In this document: positions 1-12,273 of the stretch, piece by piece
Layout: the number at the start of each line of letters is the position of its first letter
Numbering within the stretch: position 1 is the stretch's first letter
NCBI RefSeq assembly: GCF_029227915.1
Contig: NC_079883.1
Span: 1,922,001-1,986,000, forward strand
Direction of reading: 5' to 3'
DNA from: Hydractinia symbiolongicarpus
Taxonomy: Eukaryota; Cnidaria; Hydrozoa; Anthoathecata; Hydractiniidae
Length of the DNA stretch: 64,000 nt
The notes under the pieces: generated by a model
The model's database searches: none
What the model was told of the DNA's origin: nothing
Seen by the model: the letters and a program-made list of their open reading frames with translations, nothing else
Made by a program: the position numbers and the translations under genes

Positions 1-740
1 ACCGTATCAGTCCGTTTGAGTTACAACGGTTGCGTCACATATTTGTACCAACACGTACTTAGCGGTATTTTTCCAATATTGCTAGGTTGCGTTGGTTTTA
101 GAAGTGGAACGATTGACTGTGGCACCTAATTGAACTGATTCTGGACTGTGACGTTAAAAATGTGATAAATGAAAAAAATGGGCTCAAAGAATTAACATTC
201 TACTTACTTTGGGATGACTTCTGGAATTCCGCAGTTACACTGGGCGCTCTGTTAGCTTTTTTTGTAAATATTTCGATCAATCAGTCATTTCTTACAGTAG
301 GACCAATCAAAGCCGTCACGTGCACTGGGAAAATAGAGGCAGTTTAAAACTACCTTTCATTCACTTTTTAACGGTATCAGTCCGTTTGAGTTACAAAGTT
401 GCGTCTCATATACGTAACAACATGTTTTTAGCGATATTTTTCTGATATTACTAGGTTGCATTAATTTTAGAAGTGAAACTATTGAACGCGGTACCTAGTT
501 GAACTGATTTTGGACTTTTACCTTATAAATGTGATAAATGGAACAATTAGACACTAATAATTAAGATTCTTCTTATTTTGGCATGAATGCTGAAACTCCG
601 AAGTTAAACTGGGCGCTGTGTTAGCTCTTTATTTAAATATTTAGTTCGATATGTTATTTTTCAGAGTGAGACAAATCGAAGCCGTTAGTGCGCGCCTAGG
701 AAGTAGAGACAGTTTCTAAACTACATTTCATTGTCTTTCG

Positions 741-798
741 AACGGTATCAGTCCGTTTGAGTTACAACGGTTGCGTCACATATTCGTACCAACATGTA
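741..798 (+). other. Conserved monomer core (example copy)
   Basis: This is one representative of the best-conserved stretch of the monomer. It reads AACGG (741-745), 7 bp, CCGTT (753-757), 8 bp, AACGG (766-770), then TTGCGTCA (771-778), then a ..GTACCAACATGTA end. The middle arm is complementary to both flanking arms, so either of two small hairpins or cruciforms could form. TTGCGTCA looks like a bZIP (C/EBP-ATF type) half-site pair. It recurs in nearly every monomer in both orientations, reading TGACGCAA in block IV. A protein-binding or structural role is an inference from conservation only. Confidence 0.6.
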
Positions 799-894
799 TT
801 TAGCGATATTTTTTGATATTACCAGGTTGCATTGGTTTTAGAAGTGAAACAATTGACCGTGGGACCTAGTTGAACCGACTTTTGCCTTTTACCT

Positions 895-900
895 TATAAA
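895..900 (+). promoter_or_regulatory. TATAAA-like motif repeated per monomer (example)
   Basis: A TATAAA(T) hexamer lies about 120 bp downstream of the TTGCGTCA box and is kept in most monomers (for example 534-539, 895-900, 2736-2741). In the reverse blocks it appears as ATTTATA. It could be a core promoter for satellite transcripts, but AT-rich DNA makes such hexamers likely by chance and nothing else supports transcription. Confidence 0.2.
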
Positions 901-2590
901 TGTGACAAGTGCACTCCAACAATTAACATTCTACGTACTTTGGGATGACTTCTGGAACTCCGCAGTTACACTGGGCGCTCTGTTAGCTCTTTATTTAAAT
1001 ATTTAGATCAATAAGTCATTTTTTACAGTGGTACCAATCGAAGCCGTCGGTGTGCCCTGAAAAAATAGAGGCAGTTTCAAAAAATACATTTTATTGACTT
1101 TCTAACGGTGTCAGTCCGTTTGAGTTACAACGGTTGCGTCACATATTACTACCAACATGTACTTAGCGAGATTTTACCGATATTACTAGTTTGCATTGTT
1201 CTTAAAAGTGAAACTATTGAACGCGGCACCTATTTAAAATGATTTTGGACTTTGACATTATAAATGTTATAAATGAAAAAAAAGGACTCAAAGAATTAAC
1301 ATTGATCTCACTTTGGTATGACTGCTGGAACTCCGCAGTTACACTGGGCGCTGTGTTAGCTCTTTATTTAAATATTTAGATCAATAAGTCATTTTTTACA
1401 GTGGCACCAATCAAAGCCGTCAGCGCGCGCTGAAGAAATAAAGACAGTTTGTAAAACTACATTTCATTGACTTTGGAACCGCATCGGTCCGTTTGATCTA
1501 CAACGGTTGCGTCACATATCTGTACCAACATGTACTTAGCGATATTTTTCTGATATTACTAGGTTACATTGGTTTTAAAAGTGAAACTATTGAACTCGGT
1601 ACCTAGTTGAACTGATTTTGGACTTTTATCTTATACATGTGATCAATGGAACAATTAGGCACCAATAATTAAAATTCTTCTTACCTTGGCATGAATGCTG
1701 AAACTCCGCAGTAACACTGGACGCTGTGTTAGCTCTTTATTTAAATATTCAGTTCGATAAGTCATTTTTCAGAGTGGGACCAATCGAAGCCGTTATTGCG
1801 CACCTAGGAAGTAGATACATTTTCCAAAACTACGTTTCATTGACTTTCGAACGGTATCAGTCCGTTTGAGTTACAACGGTTGCGTCACATATTCGTACCA
1901 ATATGTATTTAGCGATATTTTTCAGATATTACTAGATTGCATTGGTTTTTGAAGTGAAACAATTGACCGTGGGACCTAGTTGAACTGACTCTTCCTTTTA
2001 CCTTATAAATGTGACAAGTGCACTCCAACAATTAACCTTCTACGTACTTTGGGATGACTTCGGGAACTCCGCAGTTACACTGGACGCTGTGTTAGCTCTT
2101 TATTTAAATATTTACTTCGATGAGTCATTTTTCAGAGTGGGACCAATCGAAGCCGTTAGTGCGCGCCTAAGAAATAGAGACATTTTCTAAAACTACATAT
2201 CATTGACTTTCGAACGGTATCAGTCCGTTTGAGTTACAACGGTTGCGTCACATATTCGTACCAACATGTATTTAGCGATATTTTTCAGATATTGCTAGGT
2301 TGCATTGGTTTTTCAAGTGGAACGATTGACTGTGGGACCTAATTGAACTGATTTTGGACTTTGACATTATGAATGTGATAAATGAAAAAAAATAGACTCA
2401 GAAAATTAACATTGATCTCAATTTGGTATGACTGCTGGAACGCCGCAGTTACACTGGGTGCTCTGTTAGTTCTTTATTTAAATATTTAGATCAAAAAGTC
2501 ATTTTTTATAGTGGTACCAATCCAAGCCGTCAGCGCGCGCTGAAAAAATAGAGGCAGTTTCAAAAACTACCTTTTATTCACTTTTTAACG

Positions 2591-4505
2591 GTATCAGTCC
2601 GTTTGAATTACAACGGTTGCGTCACATATTTGTACCAAGACGTACTTAGCGGTATTTTTCCAATATTGCTAGGTTGCATTGGTTTTAGAAGTGGAACGAT
2701 TGACTGTTGCACCTAACTGAACTGATTCTGGACTTTGACGTTATAAATGTGATAAATAAAAAAAATGGGCTCAAAGAATTAACATTCTACTTATTTTTGG
2801 ATGACTGCTGGAACTCCGCATTTACACTGGGCGCTCTGTTAGCTTTTTTTGTAAATATTTAGATCAATAAGTCATTTTTTACAGTAGCACCAATCGAAGC
2901 CGTCAGCGTGCACTAAGAAAATAGAGGCAGTTTCAAAAACTACCTTTTATTCACTTTTTAACGGTATCAGTCCGTTTGAGTTACAACGGTTGCGTCACAT
3001 ATACGTAACAACATGTATTTAGCGATATTTTTCTGATATTATTAGGTTGCATTAATTTTAGAAGTGAAACGATTGACCGTCGGACCTAGTTGAATTTATT
3101 TTGTGCATTTACCATATAAGTCAATGGAACAATTAGGCACCAATAATTAAGATTCTTCTTACTTTGGCATAAATGCTGAAACTCAGCAGTTACACTGGAC
3201 GCTGTCTTTGCTCTTTATTTAAATATTTAGTTCGATAAGACATTTTTCAGAGTGGGACCAATCGAAGCCGTTAGAGTGCGCCTAGGAAATAAAGACAGTT
3301 TATAAAACTACATTTCATTGACTTTCGAACCGTATCAGTCCGTTTGAGTTACCACGGTTGCGTCACATATTTGTACCAACACGTACTTAGCGGTGTTTTT
3401 CCAATATTGCTAGGTTGCATTGCTTTTAGAAGTGGAACGATTGACTGTGGCACCTAATTGAACTGATTCTGGACTTTGACGTTATAAATGTGATAAATGA
3501 AAAAAATGGACTCAAAGAATTAACATTCTACTTACTTTGGGATGACTGTTGGAACTCCGCAGTTACATTGGGCGCTCTGTTAGCTCTTTTTTTAAATATA
3601 TAGATCAATAAGTCATTTTTTACAGTGGCACCAATCGAAGCCGTCAGCGTGCACTAAGAAAATAGAGGCAGTTTCAAAAACTACCTTTTATTCACTTTTT
3701 AACGGTATCAGTCCGTTTGAGTTACAACGGTTGCGTCACATATACGTAACAACATGTATTTAGCGATATTTTTCTGATATTATTAGGTTGCATTAATTTT
3801 AGAAGTGAAACGATTGACCGTCGGACCTGGTTGAATTTATTTTGTGCATTTACCTTATAAGTCAATGGAACAATTAGGCACCAATAATTAAGATTCTTCT
3901 TACTTTGGCATGAATGCTGAAACTCCCCAGTTACACTGTACGCTGTGTTAGCTCTTTATTTAAATATTTAGTTCGATGAGTCATTTTTCAGAGTGGGACC
4001 AATCGAAGCCGTTAGTGCGCGCCTAGGAAATAGAGACATTTTCTAAAACTACATATCATTGACTTTCGAACGGTATCAGTCCGTTTGAGTTACAACGGTT
4101 GCGTCACATATTCGTACCAACATATACTTAGCGATAGTCTTCAGATATTTCTAGGTTGCATTGGTTATACAAGTGGAACGATTGACTGTCCGACCTAGTT
4201 AAATTTATTTTGTACATTTACCTTATAAATGTGATAAATGGGACAATTCGACTCCAACAAATAACATTCTTCTTACTTTGGGATGACTTCTGGAACTCTA
4301 CAGTTACACTAGACGGTGTGTTAGCTCTCTATTTAAATATTTAGATCAATAAGTCGTTTTTTACAGTGGTACCAATCGAAGCCGTCAGCGCGCACTGAAA
4401 AAATAGAAGCAGTTTCAAAAACTACTTTTCATTGACTTTCTAACGGTATCAGTCCGTTTGAGTTACAATGGTTGCGTCTCATATTGGTACCAACATGTAT
4501 TTAGC
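2591..4505 (+). repeat. Segmental duplication A, copy 1 (5 monomers)
   Basis: This run matches 6685-8599 at a constant offset of 4,094 bp (11 monomers): starts 2591/6685, 2964/7058, 3332/7426, 3705/7799, 4073/8167 and 4446/8540. Shared private variants include the 5-bp shorter monomers at 2964 and 3705, GAGTTACCACGG in the 3332 monomer and CATATACTTAGCGATAGTC in the 4073 monomer. The preceding monomer (2217 versus 6310) is similar but more diverged, so the edge lies near 2591. Confidence 0.9.
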
Positions 4506-6684
4506 AATATTTTTCTGATATTACTAGGTTGCATTAATTTTAGAAGTGAAACGATTGAGCGTGGGACATAGTTGAATTTATTTTGTAAATTTACCTTATA
4601 AATGTGATAATGGGACAATTGGACTCCAACAATTAACATTCTTCTTACTTGGGGATGACTTCTGGAAATCTGCAGTTACACTACACGCTGTGTTAGCTCT
4701 TTATTTAAATATTTAGATCAATAAGTCATTTTTTATAGTGGGACCAATCAAAGCCGTCAGCGCGCGCTGAAGAAATAAAGACAGTTTGTAAAACTAAATT
4801 TTATTGACTTTCGAACCGTATCAGTCCGTTTGAGTTACAACGGTTGCGTCACATATTTGTACCAACACGTACTTAGCGGTGTTTTTCCAATATTGCTAGG
4901 TTGCATTGCTTTTAGAAGTGGAACGATTGACTGTGGCACCTAATTGAACTGATTCTGGGCTTTGACGTTATAAATGTGATAAATGAAAAAAATGGACTCA
5001 AAGAATTAACATTTTACTTACTTTGGGATGACTGCTGGAACTCTGCAGTTACACTGGGCGCTCTGTTAGCTCTTTGTTTAAATATTTAGATCAATAAGTC
5101 ATTTTTTACAGTGGTACCAATCGAAGCCGTCAGCGCGCGCTGAAGAAATAGAGACAGTTTTAAATCTAAGTTTCTTTGATTTTCGAATGGTATCAGTCCG
5201 TTTGAGTTACAACGGCTGCGTCACATAAACGTAACAACATGTATTTAGCGATATTTTTCTGATATTACTAGGTTGCATTAATTTCAGAAGTGAAACGATT
5301 GACCGTCGGACCTAGTTGAATTTATTTTGTGCATTTACCGTATAAATGTGATCAATGGAACAATTAAGCACCAATAATTAAGATTCTTCTTACTTTGGCA
5401 TGAATGCTGAAACTCAGCAGTTACACTGGACGCTGTCTTTGCTCTTTACTTAAATATATACTTCGATAAGACATTTTTCAGAGTGGGACCAATCGAAGCC
5501 GTTAGTGTGCGCATAGGAAATAAAGACAGTTTATAAAACTACATTTCATTGACTTTTGAACGGTATCAGTCCGTTTGAGTTACAACGGTTGCGTCACATA
5601 TTCGTACCAACATGTATTTAGCGATATTTTTCAGATATTGCTAGGTTGCATTGGTTTTACAAGTGGAACGATTGACTGTGGGACCTAATTGAACTGATTT
5701 TGGACTTTGACATTATAAATGTGATAAATTAAATAAAATGGACTCAAAGAATTAACATTGATCTCACTTTGGTATGACTGCTGGAACGCCGCAGTTACAC
5801 TGGGTGCTCTGTTAGTTCTTTATTTAAATATTTAGATCAATAAGTCATTTTTTATAGTGGCACCAATCCAAGCCGTCAGCGCGCGCTGAAAAAATAGAGG
5901 CATATTCAAAAACTACATTTCATTGACTTTTTAACGGTATCAGTCCGTTTGAGTTACAACGGTTGCGTCACATATACGTAACAAAATGTATTTAGCGATA
6001 TTTTTCTGATATTATTAGCTTTCATTAATTTTAGAAGTGAAACGATTGACCGTCGGACCTAGTTGAATTTATTTTGTGCATTTACCTTATAAATGTGATC
6101 AATGGAACAATTAGGCACCAATAATTAAGATTCTTCTTACTTTGGCATGAATGCTGAAACTCCCCAGTTACACTGGACGCTGTGTTAGCTCTTTATGTAA
6201 ATATTTAGTTCGATGAGTCATTTTTCAGAGTGGGACCAATCGAAGCCGTTAGTGCGCGCCTAGGAAATAGAGACATTTTCTAAAACTACATATCATTGAC
6301 TTTCGAACGGTATCAGTCCGTTTGAGTTACAACGGTTGCGTCACATATTCGTACCAACATGTATTTAGCGATATTTTTCAGATATTGCTAGGTTGCATTG
6401 GTTTTACAAGTGGAACGATTGACTTGTGGGACCTAATTGAACTGATTTTGGACTTTGACATTATGAATGTGATAAATGAAAAGAAATAGACTCAAAGAAT
6501 TAACATTGATCTCACTTTGGTATGACTGATGGAAATCCGCAGTTACACTGTGTGCTCTGTTAGCTCTTTATTTAAATACTTAGATCAATATGTCATTTTT
6601 TACAGTGGGACCAATCAAAGCCGTCAGTGCGCGCTGAAGAAATAAAGAGAGTTTATAAAACTACATTTCATTGACTTTCGAACC

Positions 6685-8599
6685 GTATCAGTCCGTTTGA
6701 GTTACAACGGTTGCGTCACATATTTGTACCAAGACGTACTTAGCGGTATTTTTCCAATATTGCTAGGTTGCATTGGTTTTAGAAGTGGAACGATTGACTG
6801 TTGCACCTAACTGAACTGATTCTGGACTTTGACGTTATAAATGTGATAAATGAAAAAAATGGGCTCAAAGAATTAACATTCTACTTACTTTTGGATGACT
6901 GCTGGAACTCCGCATTTACACTGGGCGCTCTGTTAGCTTTTTTTGTAAATATTTAGATCAATAAGTCATTTTTCACAGTAGTACCAATCGAAGCCGTCAG
7001 CGTGCACTAAGAAAATAGAGGCAGTTTCAAAAACTACCTTTTATTCACTTTTTAACGGTATCAGTCCGTTTGAGTTACAACGGTTGCGTCACATATACGT
7101 AACAACATGTATTTAGCGATATTTTTCTGATATTATTAGGTTGCATTAATTTTAGAAGTGAAACGATTGACCGTCGGACCTAGTTGAATTTATTTTGTGC
7201 ATTTACCTTATAAGTCAATGGAACAATTAGGCACCAATAATTAAGATTCTTCTTACTTTGGCATGAATGCTGAAACTCAGCAGGTACAGTGGACGCTGTC
7301 TTTGCTCTTTATTTAAATATTTAGTTCGATAAGACATTTTTCAGAGTGGGACCAATCGAAGCCGTTAGTGTGCGCCTAGGAAATAAAGACAGTTTATAAA
7401 ACTACATTTCATTGACTTTCGAACCGTATCAGTCCGTTTGAGTTACCACGGTTGCGTCACATATTTGTACCAACACGTACTTAGCGGTGTTTTTCCAATA
7501 TTGCTAGGTGGCATTGCTTTTAGAAGTGGAACGATTGACTGTGGCACCTAATTGAACTGATTCTGGACTTTGACGTTATAAATGTGATAAATGAAAAAAA
7601 TGGACTCAAAGAATTAACATTCTACTTACTTTGGGATGACTGTTGGAACTCCGCAGTTACACTGGGCGCTCTGTTAGCTCTTTTTTTAAATATATAGATC
7701 AATAAGTCATTTTTTACAGTGGTACCAATCGAAGCCGTCAGCGTGCACTAAGAAAATAGAGGCAGTTTCAAAAACTACCTTTTATTCACTTTTTAACGGT
7801 ATCAGTCCGTTTGAGTTACAACGGTTGCGTCACATATACGTAACAACATGTATTTATCGATATTTTTCTGATATTATTAGGTTGCATTAATTTTAGAAGT
7901 GAAACGATTGACCGTCGGACCTAGTTGAATTTATTTTGTGCATTTACCTTATAAGTCAATGGAACAATTAGGCACCAATAATTAAGATTCTTCTTACTTT
8001 GGCATGAATGCTGAAACTCCCCAGTTACACTGTACGCTGTGTTAGCTCTTTATTTAAATATTTAGTTCGATGAGTCATTTTTCAGAGTGAGACCAATCGA
8101 AGCCGTTAGTGCGCGCCTAGGAAATAGAGACATTTTCTAAAACTACATATCATTGACTTTCGAACGGTATCAGTCCGTTTGAGTTACAACGGTTGCGTCA
8201 CATATTCGTACCAACATATACTTAGCGATAGTCTTCAGATATTTCTAGGTTGCATTGGTTATACAAGTGGAACGATTGACTGTCCGACCTAGTTAAATTT
8301 ATTTTGTACATTTACCTTATCAATGTGATAAATGGGACAATTTGACTCCAACAAATAACATTCTTCTTACTTTGGGATGGCTTCTGGAACTCTACAGTTA
8401 CACTAGACGGTGTGTTAGCTCTCTATTTAAATTTTTAGATCAATAAGTCGTTTTTTACAGTGGTACCAATCGAAGCCGTCAGCGCGCGCTGAAAAAATAG
8501 AAGCAGTTTCAAAAACTACTTTTCATTGACTTTCTAACGGTATCAGTCTGTTTGAGTTACAATGGTTGCGTCTCATATTGGTACCAACATGTATTTAGC
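6685..8599 (+). repeat. Segmental duplication A, copy 2 (5 monomers)
   Basis: This is the second copy of 2591-4505, 11 monomers away. The match stops abruptly inside the monomer starting at 8540. There copy 1 goes on with ..TTTCTGATATTAC and copy 2 switches to ..TTTCAGATATTGC, the sequence of the monomer at 6310. Confidence 0.9.
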
Positions 8600-8961
8600 G
8601 ATATTTTTCAGATATTGCTAGGTTGCATTGGTTTTACAAGTGGAACGATTGACTTGTGGGACCTAATTGAACTGATTTTGGACTTTGACATTATGAATGT
8701 GATAAATGAAAAGAAATAGACTCAAAGAATTAACATTGATCTCACTTTGGTATGACTGATGGAAATCCGCAGTTACACTGTGTGCTCTGTTAGCTCTTTA
8801 TTTAAATACTTAGATCAATATGTCATTTTTTACAGTGGGACCAATCAAAGCCGTCAGTGCGCGCTGAAGAAATAAAGAGAGTTTATAAAACTACATTTCA
8901 TTGACTTTCGAACCGTATCAGTCCGTTTGAGTTACAACGGTTGCGTCACATATTTGTACCA
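8588..8961 (+). repeat. One-monomer duplication of 6358-6731
   Basis: About 374 bp is practically the same as 6358-6731 (offset 2,230 bp, six monomers). Both share the one-base insertion GACTTGTGGG and the AAAGAGAGTT variant. The match starts and stops abruptly mid-monomer at both ends, so the unit beginning at 8540 is a chimera of two monomer types. Gene conversion or double unequal exchange would explain it. Confidence 0.8.
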
Positions 8962-9837
8962 ACATGTATTTAGCGATATTTTTCAGATATTGCTAGGTTG
9001 CATTGGTTATACAAGTGGAACGATTGACTTGTGGGACCTAATTGAACTGATTGTGGACTTTCACATTATAAGTGTGATAAATTAAATAAAATGGACTCAA
9101 AGAATTAACATTGATCTCACTTTGTTATGACTGCTGGAACTCCGCAGTTACACTGGGTGCTCTGTTAGTTCTTTACTTAAATATTTAGATCAATAAGTCA
9201 TTTTTTATAGTGGTACCAATCGAAGCCGTCAGCGTGCGCTGAGAAAATAGAGGCAGTTTCAAAAACTACCTTTCATTCACTTTTTAACGGTATCAGTCCG
9301 TTTGAGTTACAACGGTTGCGTCACATATTCGTACCAACATGTATTTAGCGATAATTTTCTGATATTACTAGGTTGCATTAATTTTAGAAGTGAAACGATT
9401 GACCGTGGGACCTAGTTGAATTTATTTTGTACATTTACCTTATAAATGTGATAATGGGACAATTGGACTCCAACAATTAACATTCTTCTTACTTTGGGAT
9501 GACTTCTGGAAATATGCAGTTACACTACACGCTGTGTTAGCTCTTTATTTAAATATTTAGATCAATAAGTCATTTTTTATAGTGGGACCAATCAAAGCCG
9601 TCAGCGCGCGCTGAAGAAATAAAGACAGTTTATAAAACTATATTTCATTGACTTTCGAACCGTATCAGTCCGTTTGAGTTACAACGGTTGCGTCACATAT
9701 TTGTACCAACACGTACTTAGCGGTGTTTTTCCAATATTGCTAGGTTGCATTGGTTTTAGAAGTGGAACGATTGACTGTGGCACCTAATTGAACTGATTCT
9801 GGACTTTGACGTTATAAATGTGATAAATAAAAAAAAT

Positions 9838-12010
9838 GGACTCAAAGAATTAACATTATACTTACTTTGGGATGACTTCTGGAATTCCGCAATTACACTG
9901 GGCGCTCTGTTAGCTCTTTATTTAAATATTTAGATCAATAAGTCATTTTTTACAGTGGTACCAATGGAAGGCGCCAGCGCGCGCTAAAAATTTAGAGACA
10001 TTTTCTAAAACTAAGTTTCATTAAATTTCGAACGTTCTCAGTCTGTTTGAGTTACAACGGTTGCGTCACATATTCGTACCAACATGTATTTAGTGATATT
10101 TTTCAGATATTGTTAGGTTGCATTGGTTTTACAAGTGGGACGATTGACTGTGGGACCTAATTGAACTGATTTTGGACTTTCACATTATAAATGTGATAAA
10201 TTAAATAAAATTGACTCAAAGAATTAACATTGATCTCACTTTGTTATGACTGCTGGAACTCCGCAGTTACACTGGGTGCTCTGTTAGTTCTTTATTTAAA
10301 TATTTAGATCAATAAGTCATTTTTTATAGTGGTACCAATCGAAGCCGTCAGCGTGCGCTGAGAAAATAGAGGCAGTTTCAAAAACTACCTTTCATTCACT
10401 TTTTAACGGTATCAGTCCGTTTGAGTTACAACGGTTGCGTCACATATACGTAACAACATGTACTTAGCGATATTTTTCTGATATTACTAGGTTGCATTAA
10501 TTTTAGAAGTGAAACGATTGACAGTCGGACCTAGTTGAATTTATTTTGTACATTTACCTTATAAAAGTGATAAATGGGAAAATTCGACTCCAACAAATAA
10601 CACTCTTCTTACTTTGGGATGACTGCTGGAACTCTGCAGTTACACTAGACGGTGTGTTAGCTCTTTATTTAAATATTTAGTTCGATAAGTCATTTTTCAG
10701 AGTGGGACCAATCGAAGCCGTTAGTGTGCGCCTAGGAAATAGAGACATTTTCTAAAACTACATTTTATTGACTTTCGAACGGTATAAGTCCGTTTGAGTT
10801 ACAACGGTTGCGTCACATAAACGTAACAACATGTGTTTAGCGATATTTTTCTGATATTACTAGGTTGCATTAATTTTAGAAGTGAAACGATTGACTGTCG
10901 GACCTAGTTGAATTTATTTTGTACATTTACCTTATAAATGTGATAATGGGACAATTGGACTCAAAGAATTAACATTATACTTACTTTGGGATGACTGCTG
11001 GAACTCCGCAGTTACACTGGGCGCTCTGTTAGCTCTTTACTTAAATATTTAGATCAATAAGTCATTTTTTACAGTGGTAGCAATCGAAGGCGCCATCGCG
11101 CGCTAAAAATTTAGAGACATTTTCTAAAACTAAGTTTCATTAAATTTCGAACGTTCTCAGTCTGTTTGAGTTACAACGGTTGCGTCACATATTCGTACCA
11201 ACATGTATTTAGTGATATTTTTCAGATATTGTTAGGTTGCATTGGTTTTACAATTGGGACGATTGACTGTGAGACCTAATTGAACTGATTCTGGACTTTC
11301 ACATTATAAATGTGATAAATTAAATAAAATTGACTCAAAAAATTAACATTGATCTCACCTTGTTATGACTGCTGGAACTCCGCAGTTACACTGGGTGCTC
11401 TGTTAGTTCTTTATTTAAATATTTAGATCGATAAGTCATTTTTTATAGTGGTACCAATCGAAGCCGTCAGCGTGCGCTGAGAAAATAGAGGCAGTTTCAA
11501 AAACTACCTTTTATTCACTTTTTAACGGTATCAGTCCGTTTAAGTTACAACGGTTGCGTCACATATACGTAACAACATGTACTTAGCGATATTTTTCTGA
11601 TATTACTAGGTTGCATTAATTTTAGAAGTGAAACGATTGACTGTCGGACCTAGTTGAATTTATTTTGTACATTTACCTTATAAATGTGATAAATGGGAAA
11701 TTTCGACTCCAACAAATAACACTCTTCTTACTTTGGGATGACTTCTGGAACTCTGCAGTTACACTAGACGGTGTGTTACCTCTTTATTTAAATATTTAGT
11801 TCGATAAGTCATTTTTCAGAGTGGGACCAATCGAAGCCGTTAGTGTGCGCCTAGGAAATAGAGACATTTTCTGAAACTACATTTTATTGACTTTCGAACG
11901 GTATAAGTCCGTTTGAGTTACAACTGTTGCGTCACATAAACGTAACAACATGTGTTTAGCGATATTTTTCTGATATTACTAGGTTGCATTAATTTTAGAA
12001 GTGAAACGAT
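9838..12010 (+). repeat. Tandem three-monomer duplication (1,119 bp)
   Basis: Copy 1 is about 9838-10956 and copy 2 starts at about 10957. Starts pair at 10035/11154, 10409/11528 and 10782/11901, all 1,119 bp apart. Both copies share the unusual AACGTTCTCAGTCTG core and the GTATAAGTCCG core, plus GCGCGCTAAAAATTTAGAG. Copy 2 diverges from about 12010, where it becomes a monomer like the one at 12646. Confidence 0.85.
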
Positions 12011-12273
12011 TGACCGTCGGACCTAGTTGAATTTATTTTGTGCATTTACCGTATAAATGTGATCAATGGAACAATTAAGCACCAATAATTAAGGTTCTTC
12101 TTACTTTGGCATGAATGCTGAAACTCAGCAGTTACACTGGACGCTGTCTTTGCTCTTTACTTAAATATTTAGTTCGATAAGACATTTTTCAGAGTGGGAC
12201 CAATCGAAGCCGTTAGTGTGCGCCTAGGAAATAAAGACAGTTTATAAAACTACATTTCATTGACTTTCGAACC

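Noticed and set aside
162-347. 61-codon open frame in the first forward monomer
   Set aside because: Starts with GTG, and it is the forward equivalent of the same satellite stretch. Neighbouring monomers have stops in this frame.
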